64,000 nucleotides of DNA from JBAYSY01 sp041675885 (GCA_041675885.1 JBAYSY010000011.1:1-64000), one strand, 5' to 3'; shown: positions 43,054-51,896, numbered from the stretch's first letter. Notes: generated by a model from the letters alone, not told the origin. A program made the numbers and translations.

Positions 43054-44181
43054 TCACCCCGCCAGCGGGTCGCGGATGTCGCGGGCCATCGCCCTGCCCT
43101 TGGGGGTGAGGGTCAGCATCTCTCCCTCGCGGCGGATCAGCCCGCGGTCGAGGCCGTCGACGATCACCCGGACCACGCGCGGCGCGGCCCAGTGCAGATG
43201 TTCGGCCATGGCGCGGGCGGTGTTTTCCTCGGCGGCCTCGGGGGTATCCGCGTGGTTCAGCAGATGCACCACCAGCGCCCGGCAGTCGTGGTCGCGCCGC
43301 TGGCCACGGGCGCGGAGCCACCCTGCGACCAGCCCGTGCCGGGGCGCAAGCAGGAAGGCGGCGGTGAAGAACACCCCGGTCATCAGCGCCATCATGCCGC
43401 CGATCGACACGTCCCACATCACCGCCAGCGGATAGCCCGACAGCGCCGACCCGGCCGCGACCAGCCCCGCCAGCGCGATCATCCGCGACAGCCGGTCGGT
43501 GAGCAAGAGCGCGGTGGCGGGCGGTACGATCACGAAGGTGATGAACAGGATCACCCCCACCGCATCGAAGGCCGCGACCGCGGTGGCGGAGGTCAGCGCC
43601 AGCAGCAGGTTGAACAGCAGACGCGGGCGCAGGCCCAGCGCCTCGGCCTGGTCGGCGTCGAAGGTGGCGAGCTTGAGTTCCTTGTAGAACGCGAGCACGA
43701 AGCCCGCGTTGATCGCCAGCATGATCGCGAGCCAGACCACCGCGCGCGGCACCTGCGCGCCCATGACCGGCAGGGTGTCGAGCCAGACGAAACCGATCTC
43801 GCCCAGCAGAACGGTATGGGCGTCGAGGTGGACGTTGCGGGCGAAGACATTGATCAGCAGCACCCCGAGCGCGAACATCGCCGGGAACACGAGGCCGATG
43901 GCGGCATCGGGCTTGACCAGCCGGGTGCGGGCCAGCGCCTCGGTCGCGACCACGGTGGCGATGCCCGCCAGCGCCGCGCCCGCGATCTGCACCGGCCCGG
44001 CGGTGGCCCCGGTCGCAAGCCACACCAGCACGATCCCCAGCACGATGGAATGGCTGATCGCGTCGGTGAGCATCGCATTGCCGCGCAGCACGAGGAAGGT
44101 TCCCGGCAGCACCGAGGCGAGGCCCACGAGCACGCCGGTGAGCACGATCATCGCCGGGATGCTGCCGAAGAATGCGGTCAT
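43054..44181 (-). CDS. Metal ABC transporter permease with C-terminal winged-helix-like tail (second permease)
   Basis: The 375-residue protein has an ABC-3 family permease domain (about 1-285, 8-9 membrane segments; SHSIVLGI and DAVGVILFITFVIVPPATA are typical). A soluble tail of about 85 residues ends RREGEMLTLTPKGRAMAR, a winged-helix wing pattern. The family imports Mn, Zn or Fe with a TroA/ZnuA-like binding protein. It overlaps the first permease by four bases. The open frame runs on upstream, but the ATG at 44181 is the family start. Confidence 0.88.
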   Translation of the reverse strand: MTAFFGSIPAMIVLTGVLVGLASVLPGTFLVLRGNAMLTDAISHSIVLGIVLVWLATGATAGPVQIAGAALAGIATVVATEALARTRLVKPDAAIGLVFPAMFALGVLLINVFARNVHLDAHTVLLGEIGFVWLDTLPVMGAQVPRAVVWLAIMLAINAGFVLAFYKELKLATFDADQAEALGLRPRLLFNLLLALTSATAVAAFDAVGVILFITFVIVPPATALLLTDRLSRMIALAGLVAAGSALSGYPLAVMWDVSIGGMMALMTGVFFTAAFLLAPRHGLVAGWLRARGQRRDHDCRALVVHLLNHADTPEAAEENTARAMAEHLHWAAPRVVRVIVDGLDRGLIRREGEMLTLTPKGRAMARDIRDPLAG

Positions 44182-45287
44182 GCGCGGTCCTCCGCCTGCA
44201 CCCGGCCCGCCTCGGTCAGTGCCCAATGCGGGGTCGATCCGGGGCGGTGCGGCACCGGACGCACCAGTCCCTGCGCTTCCAGCCGCGCGAGCGCGGCACG
44301 GGTGCCGGGGCCGTGCAGCGCCTCGATCATGCCGCGTTCGGCGGGATAGGCGGGGTCGCCGTGTTCCTTGGCCAGCGCCTGCATGGAGCGCAGCACCCGG
44401 CGCCCGGCGACGCGCCTGCGCTCGGCCCGCCGACGCAGCCAGCGTGCGGCGAGGCCGCGTTCGGGCGCGAACAGGATCGAGGCGGCGAAGATCGCGGTGG
44501 CCGCCAGCACGATCAGCGGGCCGGTGGCAAGGCCGCGGGCGGCAGCACTCAGCACCGCGCCGAACACGCCCGCCGCCACGCCGAACAGCGCCGAGAGCGC
44601 GACCATCGGCCCCAGCCTGCGCACCCATTGCCGGGCGGCGGCGGCGGGGGCGATCAGCATCGCGGTGACCAGCACGACGCCAACCATCTGAAGCCCGAGC
44701 ACGATGGCCAGCGCAATGAGCGCGGTCAGACCAAGCTCCACCGCCGCGACCGGCAGCCCCTGCACCCGCGCGAAACCGGGGTCGAAGGTGACGAGGGTGA
44801 GTTCCTTCCAGAACGCCGCCACCAGCCCCAGCGCCACGGCGGCAAGCACGGCCATCACCGCGAGGTCGCCGCGCAGCATCGCCGCCGCCTGGCCGAACAG
44901 GAAGCTTTCCAGCCCGGCCTGCGCCGCCCCGCCCCGCGCCTGGATATGGGTGAGCAGCACCACCCCCAGCGCGAAGGACAGCCCGAGCACGAGGCCGAGC
45001 GCGGCATCCGTCTTGATCCGGCTGCGTCCGGCGATGGCGACCGCCACCCCGGCGGCGATCAGGCCGGAGACGAAGGCCCCGGCGAACAGGCTTTCCAGAT
45101 GCCGCCCGCCCGCGATCAGGAACCCGGCACAGATCCCCGGCAGCGTGGCATGGGAGAGCGCGGCGCCCAAAAGGCTTTGCCCGCGCAGCACCGCGAAGGC
45201 CCCCACCGTGCCGCTGACGAGGCCGAGGAGCGCCGCCCCCATCGCCACGGTCTGCACCGTGTAGTCGGCGGCCAGCGCGAGGATCAT
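44178..45287 (-). CDS. Metal ABC transporter permease with C-terminal winged-helix-like tail (first permease)
   Basis: The 369-residue ABC-3 family permease has eight or nine helices in about residues 1-285 (GQSLLGAALSHATLPGI, QMVGVVLVTAMLIAPAAAA). A tail of about 80 residues follows whose end, RPGSTPHWALTEAGRVQAEDRA, looks like the wing and last helix of a winged-helix domain. Both permeases therefore carry such tails. It overlaps the ATPase gene and the second permease by four bases each, giving a tightly coupled operon for manganese, zinc or iron uptake. Confidence 0.88.
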   Translation of the reverse strand: MILALAADYTVQTVAMGAALLGLVSGTVGAFAVLRGQSLLGAALSHATLPGICAGFLIAGGRHLESLFAGAFVSGLIAAGVAVAIAGRSRIKTDAALGLVLGLSFALGVVLLTHIQARGGAAQAGLESFLFGQAAAMLRGDLAVMAVLAAVALGLVAAFWKELTLVTFDPGFARVQGLPVAAVELGLTALIALAIVLGLQMVGVVLVTAMLIAPAAAARQWVRRLGPMVALSALFGVAAGVFGAVLSAAARGLATGPLIVLAATAIFAASILFAPERGLAARWLRRRAERRRVAGRRVLRSMQALAKEHGDPAYPAERGMIEALHGPGTRAALARLEAQGLVRPVPHRPGSTPHWALTEAGRVQAEDRA

Positions 45288-46039
45288 TCGGCCCCCCCGA
45301 GCAGCGCCACCTGCCCGCCATAGGTGCGGCGCAGGTTCCCGGGCGTATAGGTCTCGGCCACCGGCCCCTGCCCGATCACCCGGACGTTGAGCATCACCAG
45401 CCAGTCGAAATAGCGCTGCACCGTTTGCAGGTCGTGATGCACCATCACCACGGTCTTTCCGGCGTCCCTGAGCCCGTGCAGGAGTTCCACGATCGCCTGT
45501 TCGGTGACGGCATCGACCCCGGCCATGGGCTCGTCGAGGAAGTAGAGATCGGCCTCCTGCACCAGCGCGCGGGCGATGAACACGCGCTGCTGCTGGCCGC
45601 CCGACAGTTCGCTGATCTGGCGGGCGGCGTAATCCTGCATCGCCACCTGTTCGAGCGCGGCCATGGCGCGGGTGCGCTCGGCCCGGCCCGGCAGGCGGAA
45701 CCAGCCGAGGCGGCCGTAAAGCCCCATCGTCACCACGTCGAGCGCGGTCGCGGGAAAGTCCCAGTCGACGCTGCTGCGCTGCGGCACGTAGGCCACCCGG
45801 CGGCGGATGTCGCGGTAGTGGCGGCCGAAGATCCGCACATGCCCGGCCACCGGCCGCACCAGTCCCAGAACCGACTTGATCAGCGTCGATTTCCCCGCCC
45901 CGTTCGGACCGACGATGGCGGCCATGACGCCGGGCGGGATGTCGATGTCGATATCCCACAGTACCGGGCGGTCGCGGTAGCTGACCGTGAGATCCTCGAC
46001 ATGCAGGGCGAATTGCGGCTCGTGCAGGGGTTCGGGCAT
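45284..46039 (-). CDS. Metal ABC transporter ATP-binding protein
   Basis: The 251-residue ATPase has Walker A GPNGAGKS at 44-51, YVPQRSSVDWDFP near 84-96 (typical for Mn/Zn transporters of the Tro/Mnt/Znu group) and LSGGQQQR at 145-152, followed by DEPMAGVDAVTE. The ATG at 46039 is preferred; an upstream in-frame ATG would lie within a strong hairpin. It lies about 100 bases behind the binding-protein gene, separated by that hairpin. Confidence 0.92.
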   Translation of the reverse strand: MPEPLHEPQFALHVEDLTVSYRDRPVLWDIDIDIPPGVMAAIVGPNGAGKSTLIKSVLGLVRPVAGHVRIFGRHYRDIRRRVAYVPQRSSVDWDFPATALDVVTMGLYGRLGWFRLPGRAERTRAMAALEQVAMQDYAARQISELSGGQQQRVFIARALVQEADLYFLDEPMAGVDAVTEQAIVELLHGLRDAGKTVVMVHHDLQTVQRYFDWLVMLNVRVIGQGPVAETYTPGNLRRTYGGQVALLGGAE

Positions 46040-46065
46040 GGCGGCTTCCGGCTGGCGCGGGTGGA

Positions 46066-46098
46066 GGGGTCCGGGGGGTTTCACACCCCCCGGACCCC
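46066..46098 (-). terminator. Perfect 14-bp hairpin between metal-binding protein and ATPase genes
   Basis: GGGGTCCGGGGGGT and ACCCCCCGGACCCC pair perfectly around a five-base loop. It sits 48 bases after the binding-protein stop and 27 bases before the ATPase start on the same strand. There is no T-run. It likely ends or protects most of the binding-protein message, so the solute receptor is made in excess over the membrane parts. Confidence 0.6.
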
Positions 46099-46145
46099 CC
46101 GTGGAGTATTTATGGCAAGATGAAGTGGGGGAAAGGGGGCATGGT

Positions 46146-47102
46146 TCAGTCGAGGCCGTGGCGCGCGGCCCATGGGGCGAGGTCTTCGGGCAGGGGTGGC
46201 GGGGTGCCGCCCAGCGCCCCGGTAATGGTGAGGATGTTGGCGCGGATCATGCCGATATAGGTGCCTTCGGGCGTGCCCGCGGTGCCCATGGCGTCGGAGT
46301 AGAGTTCGCCGCCGATCCCGACCTCGTGGCCCCGGTCGCGGGCGGCGGCGATCATCGCCTCGACCGTGCGCGGGTTGATGGTGGATTCGACGAAGACCGC
46401 GGGCACCCCGGCTTCGGCGACGAGACGGGCGGTGTCGGCGATATCGGCCACGCTGGCCTCGCTTTCGGTGCTGAGTCCCTGGATCGCGACCAGTTCCAGC
46501 CCGTAGGCCCGGCCGAAATATTCGAAGGCGTCATGGGCGGTGACGAGGATGCGCCGTTCCTCGGGGATGGTCACGATGCTGTCCGCCGCCCATCGGTCGA
46601 GCGCGGCGAGTTGTCCGGCAAGCGTCGCCGCATTGGCCGCGATCCCGGCACAGCCCGGCGCGGCTTCGGCCAGCGCGTCGGCCAGCGGCGGAACGATCCG
46701 CGCCCACAGCGCCGGGGCCATCCACAGGTGCGGGTCGATGGCGCCGTCCTCGCGGATCAGTTCCGCCGGGTCGAAGGCGGCCCCGCCCACCGCCGACACC
46801 GGCTTGCGGTCGGCGAAACGGTCGAGCACGTCGGCCAGTTGCCCCTCCAGCCCCAGCCCGAGGTAGAGCACCAGATCGGCCCGGTCGAGCGCGCGCACAT
46901 CGGCGGGGGTGGCGCGGTAGAGGTGCGGATCGACGCCCTCGCCCATCATCCATTCGACCTCGGCGCAGTCGCCGGCGATTTCAGCCGCCAGATCGCCGAT
47001 CTGGCCGATAGTGGCCAGCACCCGCACCGGAGTTTCGGCGGGGGCGGCGAAGGGAGCGGCGGCCAGCATGGCGGCCAGCAGAGGGATGGCGGGGCGGATC
47101 AT
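46146..47102 (-). CDS. Metal-binding periplasmic protein (TroA/MntA-like)
   Basis: The 318-residue cluster A-I binding protein has a signal peptide (to about 22). Four probable metal ligands are H60 (GVDPHLYRAT), H125 (IDPHLWM), H190 (TAHDAFEYF) and D270 (LYSDAMG). The His3-Asp set is that of TroA, which binds Zn and Mn. There is no His-rich loop as in ZnuA, so manganese is at least as likely as zinc. It heads the operon behind a Fur/Mur-like palindrome. Confidence 0.9.
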   Translation of the reverse strand: MIRPAIPLLAAMLAAAPFAAPAETPVRVLATIGQIGDLAAEIAGDCAEVEWMMGEGVDPHLYRATPADVRALDRADLVLYLGLGLEGQLADVLDRFADRKPVSAVGGAAFDPAELIREDGAIDPHLWMAPALWARIVPPLADALAEAAPGCAGIAANAATLAGQLAALDRWAADSIVTIPEERRILVTAHDAFEYFGRAYGLELVAIQGLSTESEASVADIADTARLVAEAGVPAVFVESTINPRTVEAMIAAARDRGHEVGIGGELYSDAMGTAGTPEGTYIGMIRANILTITGALGGTPPPLPEDLAPWAARHGLD

Positions 47103-47146
47103 GGCGGGTTCCCGATATCTGTTTCGTCGGACAAGTCATGGCAGAG

Positions 47147-47169
47147 TTGAAATTGATAATCAATCGCAA
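47147..47169. promoter_or_regulatory. Fur/Mur-like palindrome upstream of the metal transporter
   Basis: A 23-base imperfect palindrome has arms TTGNNATTGAT and ATCAATNNCAA about a central A; the inner 13 bases are a perfect palindrome. It is an island of A/T in GC-rich DNA, 45 bases before the start of the minus-strand binding-protein gene and about 110 bases before the plus-strand quinone reductase. The shape and context fit a manganese- or iron-sensing Fur-family operator (Mur/Fur). Confidence 0.55.
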
Positions 47170-47280
47170 ATACTGTCCGTGAAGCATGAATTTCGGGCTT
47201 CCCCCGCGCCGGGATTTCGCGTCTTATCCTGTATACAGATCAAGGGCCGGGAATGGCCGCGGCGCAGGGAGGGCGACGGG

Positions 47281-48261
47281 ATGACTATGGCGCGGACGGT
47301 GGTGATCGGGGCCTTCGGCGGGCCCGAGGTGCTGACGGTGGTGGGCCGCGAGGTGGGCGAGCCGGGGCCGGGCGAGGTACGGGTGCGCCATGCCGCCTGC
47401 GGGCTGAACTTCATCGACGTCTACCAGCGCACCGGGCTTTATCCGCTGACGCTGCCCACGCCCCTGGGGATGGAGGCGGCGGGCACGGTCGAGGCGGTGG
47501 GCGAAGGCGTGACCCATCTGGCCGAGGGCGACCGGGTGGCCTATGCCTCGGCGCCGCCGGGGGCCTATGCGGAGGCGCGGGTGATGCCCGCCGCGCAGGT
47601 CTGCCCGCTGCCCGGGGGGATTTCCTTCGAGGAAGGCGCAGCGATGATGCTCAAGGGCCTGACCGTACAATATCTGTTCCACCGCACGGTGCCCCTGAAG
47701 GCGGGCGACACGGTGCTGTTCCACGCCGCCGCCGGGGGCGTCGGGCTGATCGCCTGCCAATGGGCGGCCTCGGAGGGAATCACCCTGATCGGAACCGCCG
47801 GAACCGACGAGAAATGCGCGCTGGCGAAGGAACACGGCGCGGCGCATGTCATCAACTACACCACCGAGAATTTCGCCGAACGGGTGCGTGAGATCACCGA
47901 CCAGCGCGGCGTCGATGTGGTGATGGATTCGGTGGGTGCGGCCACCTTTGAAGGGTCGTTCGACTGCCTGCGCCCGGTGGGGATGATGATCCTGTTCGGC
48001 AATGCCTCGGGCAAGGCGCCGCCGGTCGATCCGGGGATGCTGGCCGCCAAGGGATCGCTTCAGTTCACCCGGCCGACGCTGTTCACCCATATCGCCCGGC
48101 ACGAGGACTGCCAGGACATGGCGCGGCAGCTGTTCGCCAAGGTGAGTTCGGGGGCGGTGAAGATCCGCATCGGCCAGCGATTCGCGCTGGAAGACGTGGC
48201 CGATGCGCATCGGGCGCTGGAGGCCCGCGCCACCACCGGGGCCACGGTGCTGATGCCCTGA
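47281..48261 (+). CDS. NADPH:quinone oxidoreductase (zinc-independent MDR family)
   Basis: The 326-residue protein is a medium-chain dehydrogenase/reductase of the QOR type. The nucleotide loop HAAAGGVGLIACQ lies near 148-160 and the N-terminal GroES-like half has NFIDVYQRTGLYP near 42-54. The zinc ligands of alcohol dehydrogenases are missing, as expected for quinone reductases. It reduces quinones or enals with NADPH. GGGAGGG precedes the ATG at 47281. Confidence 0.9.
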   Translation: MTMARTVVIGAFGGPEVLTVVGREVGEPGPGEVRVRHAACGLNFIDVYQRTGLYPLTLPTPLGMEAAGTVEAVGEGVTHLAEGDRVAYASAPPGAYAEARVMPAAQVCPLPGGISFEEGAAMMLKGLTVQYLFHRTVPLKAGDTVLFHAAAGGVGLIACQWAASEGITLIGTAGTDEKCALAKEHGAAHVINYTTENFAERVREITDQRGVDVVMDSVGAATFEGSFDCLRPVGMMILFGNASGKAPPVDPGMLAAKGSLQFTRPTLFTHIARHEDCQDMARQLFAKVSSGAVKIRIGQRFALEDVADAHRALEARATTGATVLMP

Positions 48262-48288
48262 GATCGCCCGGACCGCTATCGGGATCAT

Positions 48289-48309
48289 GCCCGGACCGCA
48301 GGTCCGGGC
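48289..48309. terminator. Hairpin between convergent genes
   Basis: GCCCGGACC and GGTCCGGGC form a perfect 9-bp stem with loop GCA, 27 bases after the quinone reductase stop and about 80 bases from the stop of the biotin carboxylase gene. It can act as a bidirectional terminator. Confidence 0.5.
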
Positions 48310-48389
48310 TGCCCTGTTGCCCGCCCCGGCTGGCAGGATCGGGGCGGGGCGGGCCAGCCGTGGAAGCCGGTGGCGTTGCGATCCGGCGG

Positions 48390-49751
48390 TCAGACAAGGG
48401 CCGCCAGGTTTTCCTCGACGGATTTGGTGTGAAGCCTGTCTTCAAGGAAATCGGGGTGGCGCACGAGGTTCCGCAGGAATACAAGATTGGTTTCCAGACC
48501 CTCGATGACCGTCCCCCGAAGCGCGTCACCGAGGCGCGCGATGGCCTGGGACCGGTCGGCGCCATGCGCCACAACCTTCATGATGAGGCTGTCGTAGAAC
48601 GGGGTGATGCGGTCGCCCTGTTCGAACCCGGTATCGACCCGGATGCCTTCCCCGGCGGGGAGCACCAGTCTTTCGATCGCGCCGGGGCTGGGGAGGAACT
48701 GCTTGGCCGGCCGTTCCGCGCAGACGCGCACTTCGATGGCGTGGCCGTTGTCGAGGAGCGACCCCTGCGTGACGCTGCCCGCGACGTCCTCTCCGAGCGC
48801 CTGCATCACCTGCATGGACACCAGATCGACGCCGGTGATCATCTCGGTCACCGGATGTTCGACCTGGAGGCGGGTGTTCATCTCCATGAAGAAATAGGCG
48901 CCGGTCTCGTCGTCGTAGAGATATTCGACGGTGCCCGCGCCTTCGTAGGCAACCGAGCGGGCAAGGTCGATGGCGGAGGCCAGCATCCCCTCTGCCGCAG
49001 CCGGGTCGAGGCGGCGCGGGCGCGCTTCCTCAAGGATCTTCTGATAGCGCCGCTGTGCCGAGCATTCGCGCTGGAACAGATGGATCGCCCCGGCCTCGCC
49101 AAAGCCGAACAGCTGGACCTCGATATGCCGCGCGCGGCGGATCAGCTTTTCGACATAGACCGACGGGTCGGAAAAGGCGCGGGCGGCCTGCGACGAGGTT
49201 GCCTGCACCGCGGCCACCAGCTTTGCGGGATCGGCCACGGGGCGAAGCCCGATGCCGCCGCCGCCGCCGGCCGCCTTGACCAGAACCGGATAGCCGATCG
49301 CCCCGCCGGCATGCAGGATCCCGGCCTCATCGTCGGGGTCGAGCTTTCCGCTGCCCGGCAGGACGGGAACGCCGGCTGCGATGGCGGCCTCGCGCGCCTG
49401 ATGCTTGTCGCCCATGGCAAGGATGGTCCGGTCCGACGGCCCGACGAAGGCGATGCCGGTATTCCGGCACGCCCGGGCGAATCCGGCGTTCTCGGCCAGG
49501 AACCCGTAGCCGGGGTGGATGGCGCTGGCGCCGACGGACTGCGCCGCCGCGATGACCTTTGCCGCATCCAGATAGCTTTCGGTCGCGCGGGCCGGGCCGA
49601 TTGCCACGCTTTCGTCGGCAAGCCGGACGTGGCGCGCCCCTGCGTCGGCTTCGGAATAGACCGCGACGGCGGTGTGCCCGAGCTTCTTGATGCTTTCGAT
49701 GACGCGGCAGGCGATCTCGCCGCGGTTGGCAACCAGGATCTTCTTGGTCAT
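48390..49751 (-). CDS. Biotin carboxylase subunit of an acyl-CoA carboxylase
   Basis: The 453-residue protein contains only the biotin carboxylase part: N-terminal ILVANRGEIACRV, the ATP-grasp glycine loop GGGGGIG at 162-168, and the catalytic EMNTRLQVEH at 289-298. It carboxylates biotin on a carrier using ATP and bicarbonate. LiuD/MccA-type alpha subunits are about 660 residues with a biotinyl domain; here that part is absent. Neither a carboxyltransferase nor a BCCP gene is in the window. It follows the acyl-CoA dehydrogenase by 19 bases. Confidence 0.88.
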   Translation of the reverse strand: MTKKILVANRGEIACRVIESIKKLGHTAVAVYSEADAGARHVRLADESVAIGPARATESYLDAAKVIAAAQSVGASAIHPGYGFLAENAGFARACRNTGIAFVGPSDRTILAMGDKHQAREAAIAAGVPVLPGSGKLDPDDEAGILHAGGAIGYPVLVKAAGGGGGIGLRPVADPAKLVAAVQATSSQAARAFSDPSVYVEKLIRRARHIEVQLFGFGEAGAIHLFQRECSAQRRYQKILEEARPRRLDPAAAEGMLASAIDLARSVAYEGAGTVEYLYDDETGAYFFMEMNTRLQVEHPVTEMITGVDLVSMQVMQALGEDVAGSVTQGSLLDNGHAIEVRVCAERPAKQFLPSPGAIERLVLPAGEGIRVDTGFEQGDRITPFYDSLIMKVVAHGADRSQAIARLGDALRGTVIEGLETNLVFLRNLVRHPDFLEDRLHTKSVEENLAALV

Positions 49752-49770
49752 GCGGGCCCTCGGGGAAGTT

Positions 49771-50931
49771 TCAGAATGAACGGGGGAAACCGAACCAGCG
49801 TTCGGCGATCATGTTCAGGGACATGTTCTGGTTCAGCGGCGCGAAGGAATAGAGCCGTGCGTCGCGATAGTAGCGCTGGATCGGAAGATCGGTGTCGAAC
49901 CCCGCCCCGGCGAAAATCTCCATCCCGGTGTCGGTGCACTGGACGGCGGCGCGGGCCGAGGCCCATTTCGCCATTGAGCTGAGCACATCGGTCGCCTCGC
50001 CGGCCTCGTCGCGCCGGGCGGCCTCCAGCGTGGCGAGCCATGCCGTCTCGATGGCGATTCCGGCGACGGAAAGCTGGTGCTGAACGGCCTGGAACCCGGC
50101 GATGGGCCGATCGAAGGCCGCGCGTTCCAACGCATAGTCGCGGGTGACTTCAAGGGCGCCGCGGCCGATGCCGACGGCGACGGCCGCCGCGTTCATGCGC
50201 TCGCCGTTCAGGGTGGCGATGACCTGCGGGAAGCCGTTGTCGAGCGTGCCCATCAGGGCAGCCTCGGGAACCTGCACGTCGTCGAAGGCGAGGGCGTTCG
50301 TATCATAGCCGTTGATCGCCATTGTCGAGACTTCGCTGGCGGTGACGCCCGGGGCGCGGGTCGGCACGAGGAACATCGAAATGCCGCGGCTGCGGTGTTC
50401 GGAGGTCCGCGCCAGCACGACCATGATATCGCTGGTGCTGGCGCCGCTGATCCACATCTTGTTGCCGCTGATCGTCCAGCCGTCTTCGGTCCGCACCGCC
50501 CTGGTCTTCATGGCGGCGAGAATATCGGTGCCGCCGCCCGCCTCGGTCAGGCAGAACGACGCCTTGATTTCACCGTTGAGGAGGGGGGCAAGATATTCCC
50601 GCTTCTGCTGATCGCTGCCGTTTTCCGCAAGCAGGCGCGTGATCATGAAGTGAACCACCACGAACACCGCCATGGAGGTCGCCTTGCGGCCGAGAACCTC
50701 GAGAATAGTGACCTGTTCGACCGCGCCGCCGCCGCTGCCGCCAAGCTCTTCCGGCACCCCGATGCCGAAGATCCCAAGCTCGGCCAGCGCGGCATGCAGT
50801 TCGGAATCGAACTGCTTGGCGTTGTCGAGCTTCTGGGCGCGCGAGACCGGCGAGACGCGCTCGACGGTCCGCTCCAGCATTTCACGGAGCATCTCCTGCT
50901 CCTCGGTCAGTCTGGCCAGTTGTGGCAGCAT
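49771..50931 (-). CDS. Acyl-CoA dehydrogenase, isovaleryl-CoA dehydrogenase-like
   Basis: The 386-residue FAD enzyme has the usual three domains, with CLTEAGGGTD at 127-136 and KMWISGA at 158-164. The C-terminal motif RDARLYSFAPLN lacks the catalytic glutamate of short- and medium-chain enzymes (IYEGT). Instead E244 in LNGERMNAAA lies where isovaleryl-CoA and long-chain dehydrogenases place their base on helix G. A branched-chain acyl-CoA substrate is therefore plausible. AAGGAGG precedes the ATG at 50931. It is the first gene of an operon with biotin carboxylase. Confidence 0.88.
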   Translation of the reverse strand: MLPQLARLTEEQEMLREMLERTVERVSPVSRAQKLDNAKQFDSELHAALAELGIFGIGVPEELGGSGGGAVEQVTILEVLGRKATSMAVFVVVHFMITRLLAENGSDQQKREYLAPLLNGEIKASFCLTEAGGGTDILAAMKTRAVRTEDGWTISGNKMWISGASTSDIMVVLARTSEHRSRGISMFLVPTRAPGVTASEVSTMAINGYDTNALAFDDVQVPEAALMGTLDNGFPQVIATLNGERMNAAAVAVGIGRGALEVTRDYALERAAFDRPIAGFQAVQHQLSVAGIAIETAWLATLEAARRDEAGEATDVLSSMAKWASARAAVQCTDTGMEIFAGAGFDTDLPIQRYYRDARLYSFAPLNQNMSLNMIAERWFGFPRSF

Positions 50932-50970
50932 GGGCCCTCCTTGCGGCTGGTTTTCCGCACCCTGAAGTTT

Positions 50971-50990
50971 ACAAACTAACAGTCGTTTGT
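50971..50990. promoter_or_regulatory. Candidate TetR operator 1 (acyl-CoA dehydrogenase promoter)
   Basis: ACAAAC and GTTTGT as perfect inverted half-sites separated by eight bases, 40 bases upstream of the acyl-CoA dehydrogenase ATG. It belongs to the six-member set described in the findings. Confidence 0.5.
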
Positions 50991-51052
50991 TTATAGCCTG
51001 AAAACGGCTGGCGATCAAGTCCTTGTCGGGCCGATCGGGCCAACCCGGACCA

Positions 51053-51877
51053 TCAGGCTTTGCGGCCATCCTTCGCCGCGCGCCAGTCCCAGCCCGGCAG
51101 GCGTTTTTCGAAGAAACTCCGCATGCCTTCCGCGGCATCGTCCCAGCCCCACATGTCGGCGACGCGGTCCACGGTGTAGATCAGGTTGTCGTCGAAGTCG
51201 TGGCGATCGACATAACGGATCAGGCGCTTGATCTCCGTGACCGCGGCGGGGGCGCAGCGGAGGCCGAGATCGACCTCGCGCTCGACGGCGGCATCGAGTT
51301 CGTCGGGGGCGAACGCCTGGGTCAGGAGACCGTAGCCCACGGCCTCGTCACCCTTGAACGGCCGGGCGTTGAGGAACAGGCGCCGGGCGTTGGCCTCGCC
51401 GATGCGCTTGACGACATAGGGCGAGATCATGCCCGGGATCATGCCGATTCGCGCTTCGGTGACGGCAAAGCTGGCGTCGGTCAGGCCGAAGGCGATGTCG
51501 CAGGTCGAGACCAGGCCGATGCCCCCGGCATAGGCCGCACCGTTGATGCGGCCGATCAGCAGCTTGGGAAAGGTGTCGAGTTCGCGCAGCCACAGCGCCA
51601 GCTTCTGCGCCTCGCGGATGCGTTCGCCGCGCGGCTTGTCGGCCTGGCTCTGCTGGTATTTGAAGTCGCCTCCGGCGCAGAAGGTCTTTCCGAGATTGGA
51701 AAGGACAAGCACGCGCACGGCCGGGTCCGCGGCGAACAGACGCAGCACCTCGCGCGCCTCGTCATACATCTGACCGTTCATGGCGTTCTGGACTTCCGGC
51801 CGCGCCAGGGTGAGCGTGGCCACCCCCCGGTCGTCCACATGCGCCTCGATGGTGGTGTAGGTTCCCAGTTCCGGCAT
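51053..51877 (-). CDS. Methylglutaconyl-CoA hydratase-like enoyl-CoA hydratase (LiuC-like)
   Basis: The 274-residue crotonase has GAAYAGGIGLVSTCDIAFG near 107-125 and EARIGMIPGMISPYVVKRIG near 134-153. These closely follow the LiuC/AUH pattern of enzymes that hydrate 3-methylglutaconyl-CoA to HMG-CoA. The first catalytic glutamate of classical enoyl-CoA hydratase is replaced by glycine, as in that group, and the second is present. GGAGAA lies before the ATG at 51877. It is the next minus-strand gene upstream of the dehydrogenase operon but has its own operator-like site. Confidence 0.82.
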   Translation of the reverse strand: MPELGTYTTIEAHVDDRGVATLTLARPEVQNAMNGQMYDEAREVLRLFAADPAVRVLVLSNLGKTFCAGGDFKYQQSQADKPRGERIREAQKLALWLRELDTFPKLLIGRINGAAYAGGIGLVSTCDIAFGLTDASFAVTEARIGMIPGMISPYVVKRIGEANARRLFLNARPFKGDEAVGYGLLTQAFAPDELDAAVEREVDLGLRCAPAAVTEIKRLIRYVDRHDFDDNLIYTVDRVADMWGWDDAAEGMRSFFEKRLPGWDWRAAKDGRKA

Positions 51878-51896
51878 GGCGATTCTCCGCTTTACA

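Noticed and set aside
43054..45321. A continuous 755-codon frame suggesting a giant fused permease
   Set aside because: The upstream half reads through the first permease in the wrong frame. The ATG at 44181 gives a normal ABC-3 permease start with the usual four-base overlap.
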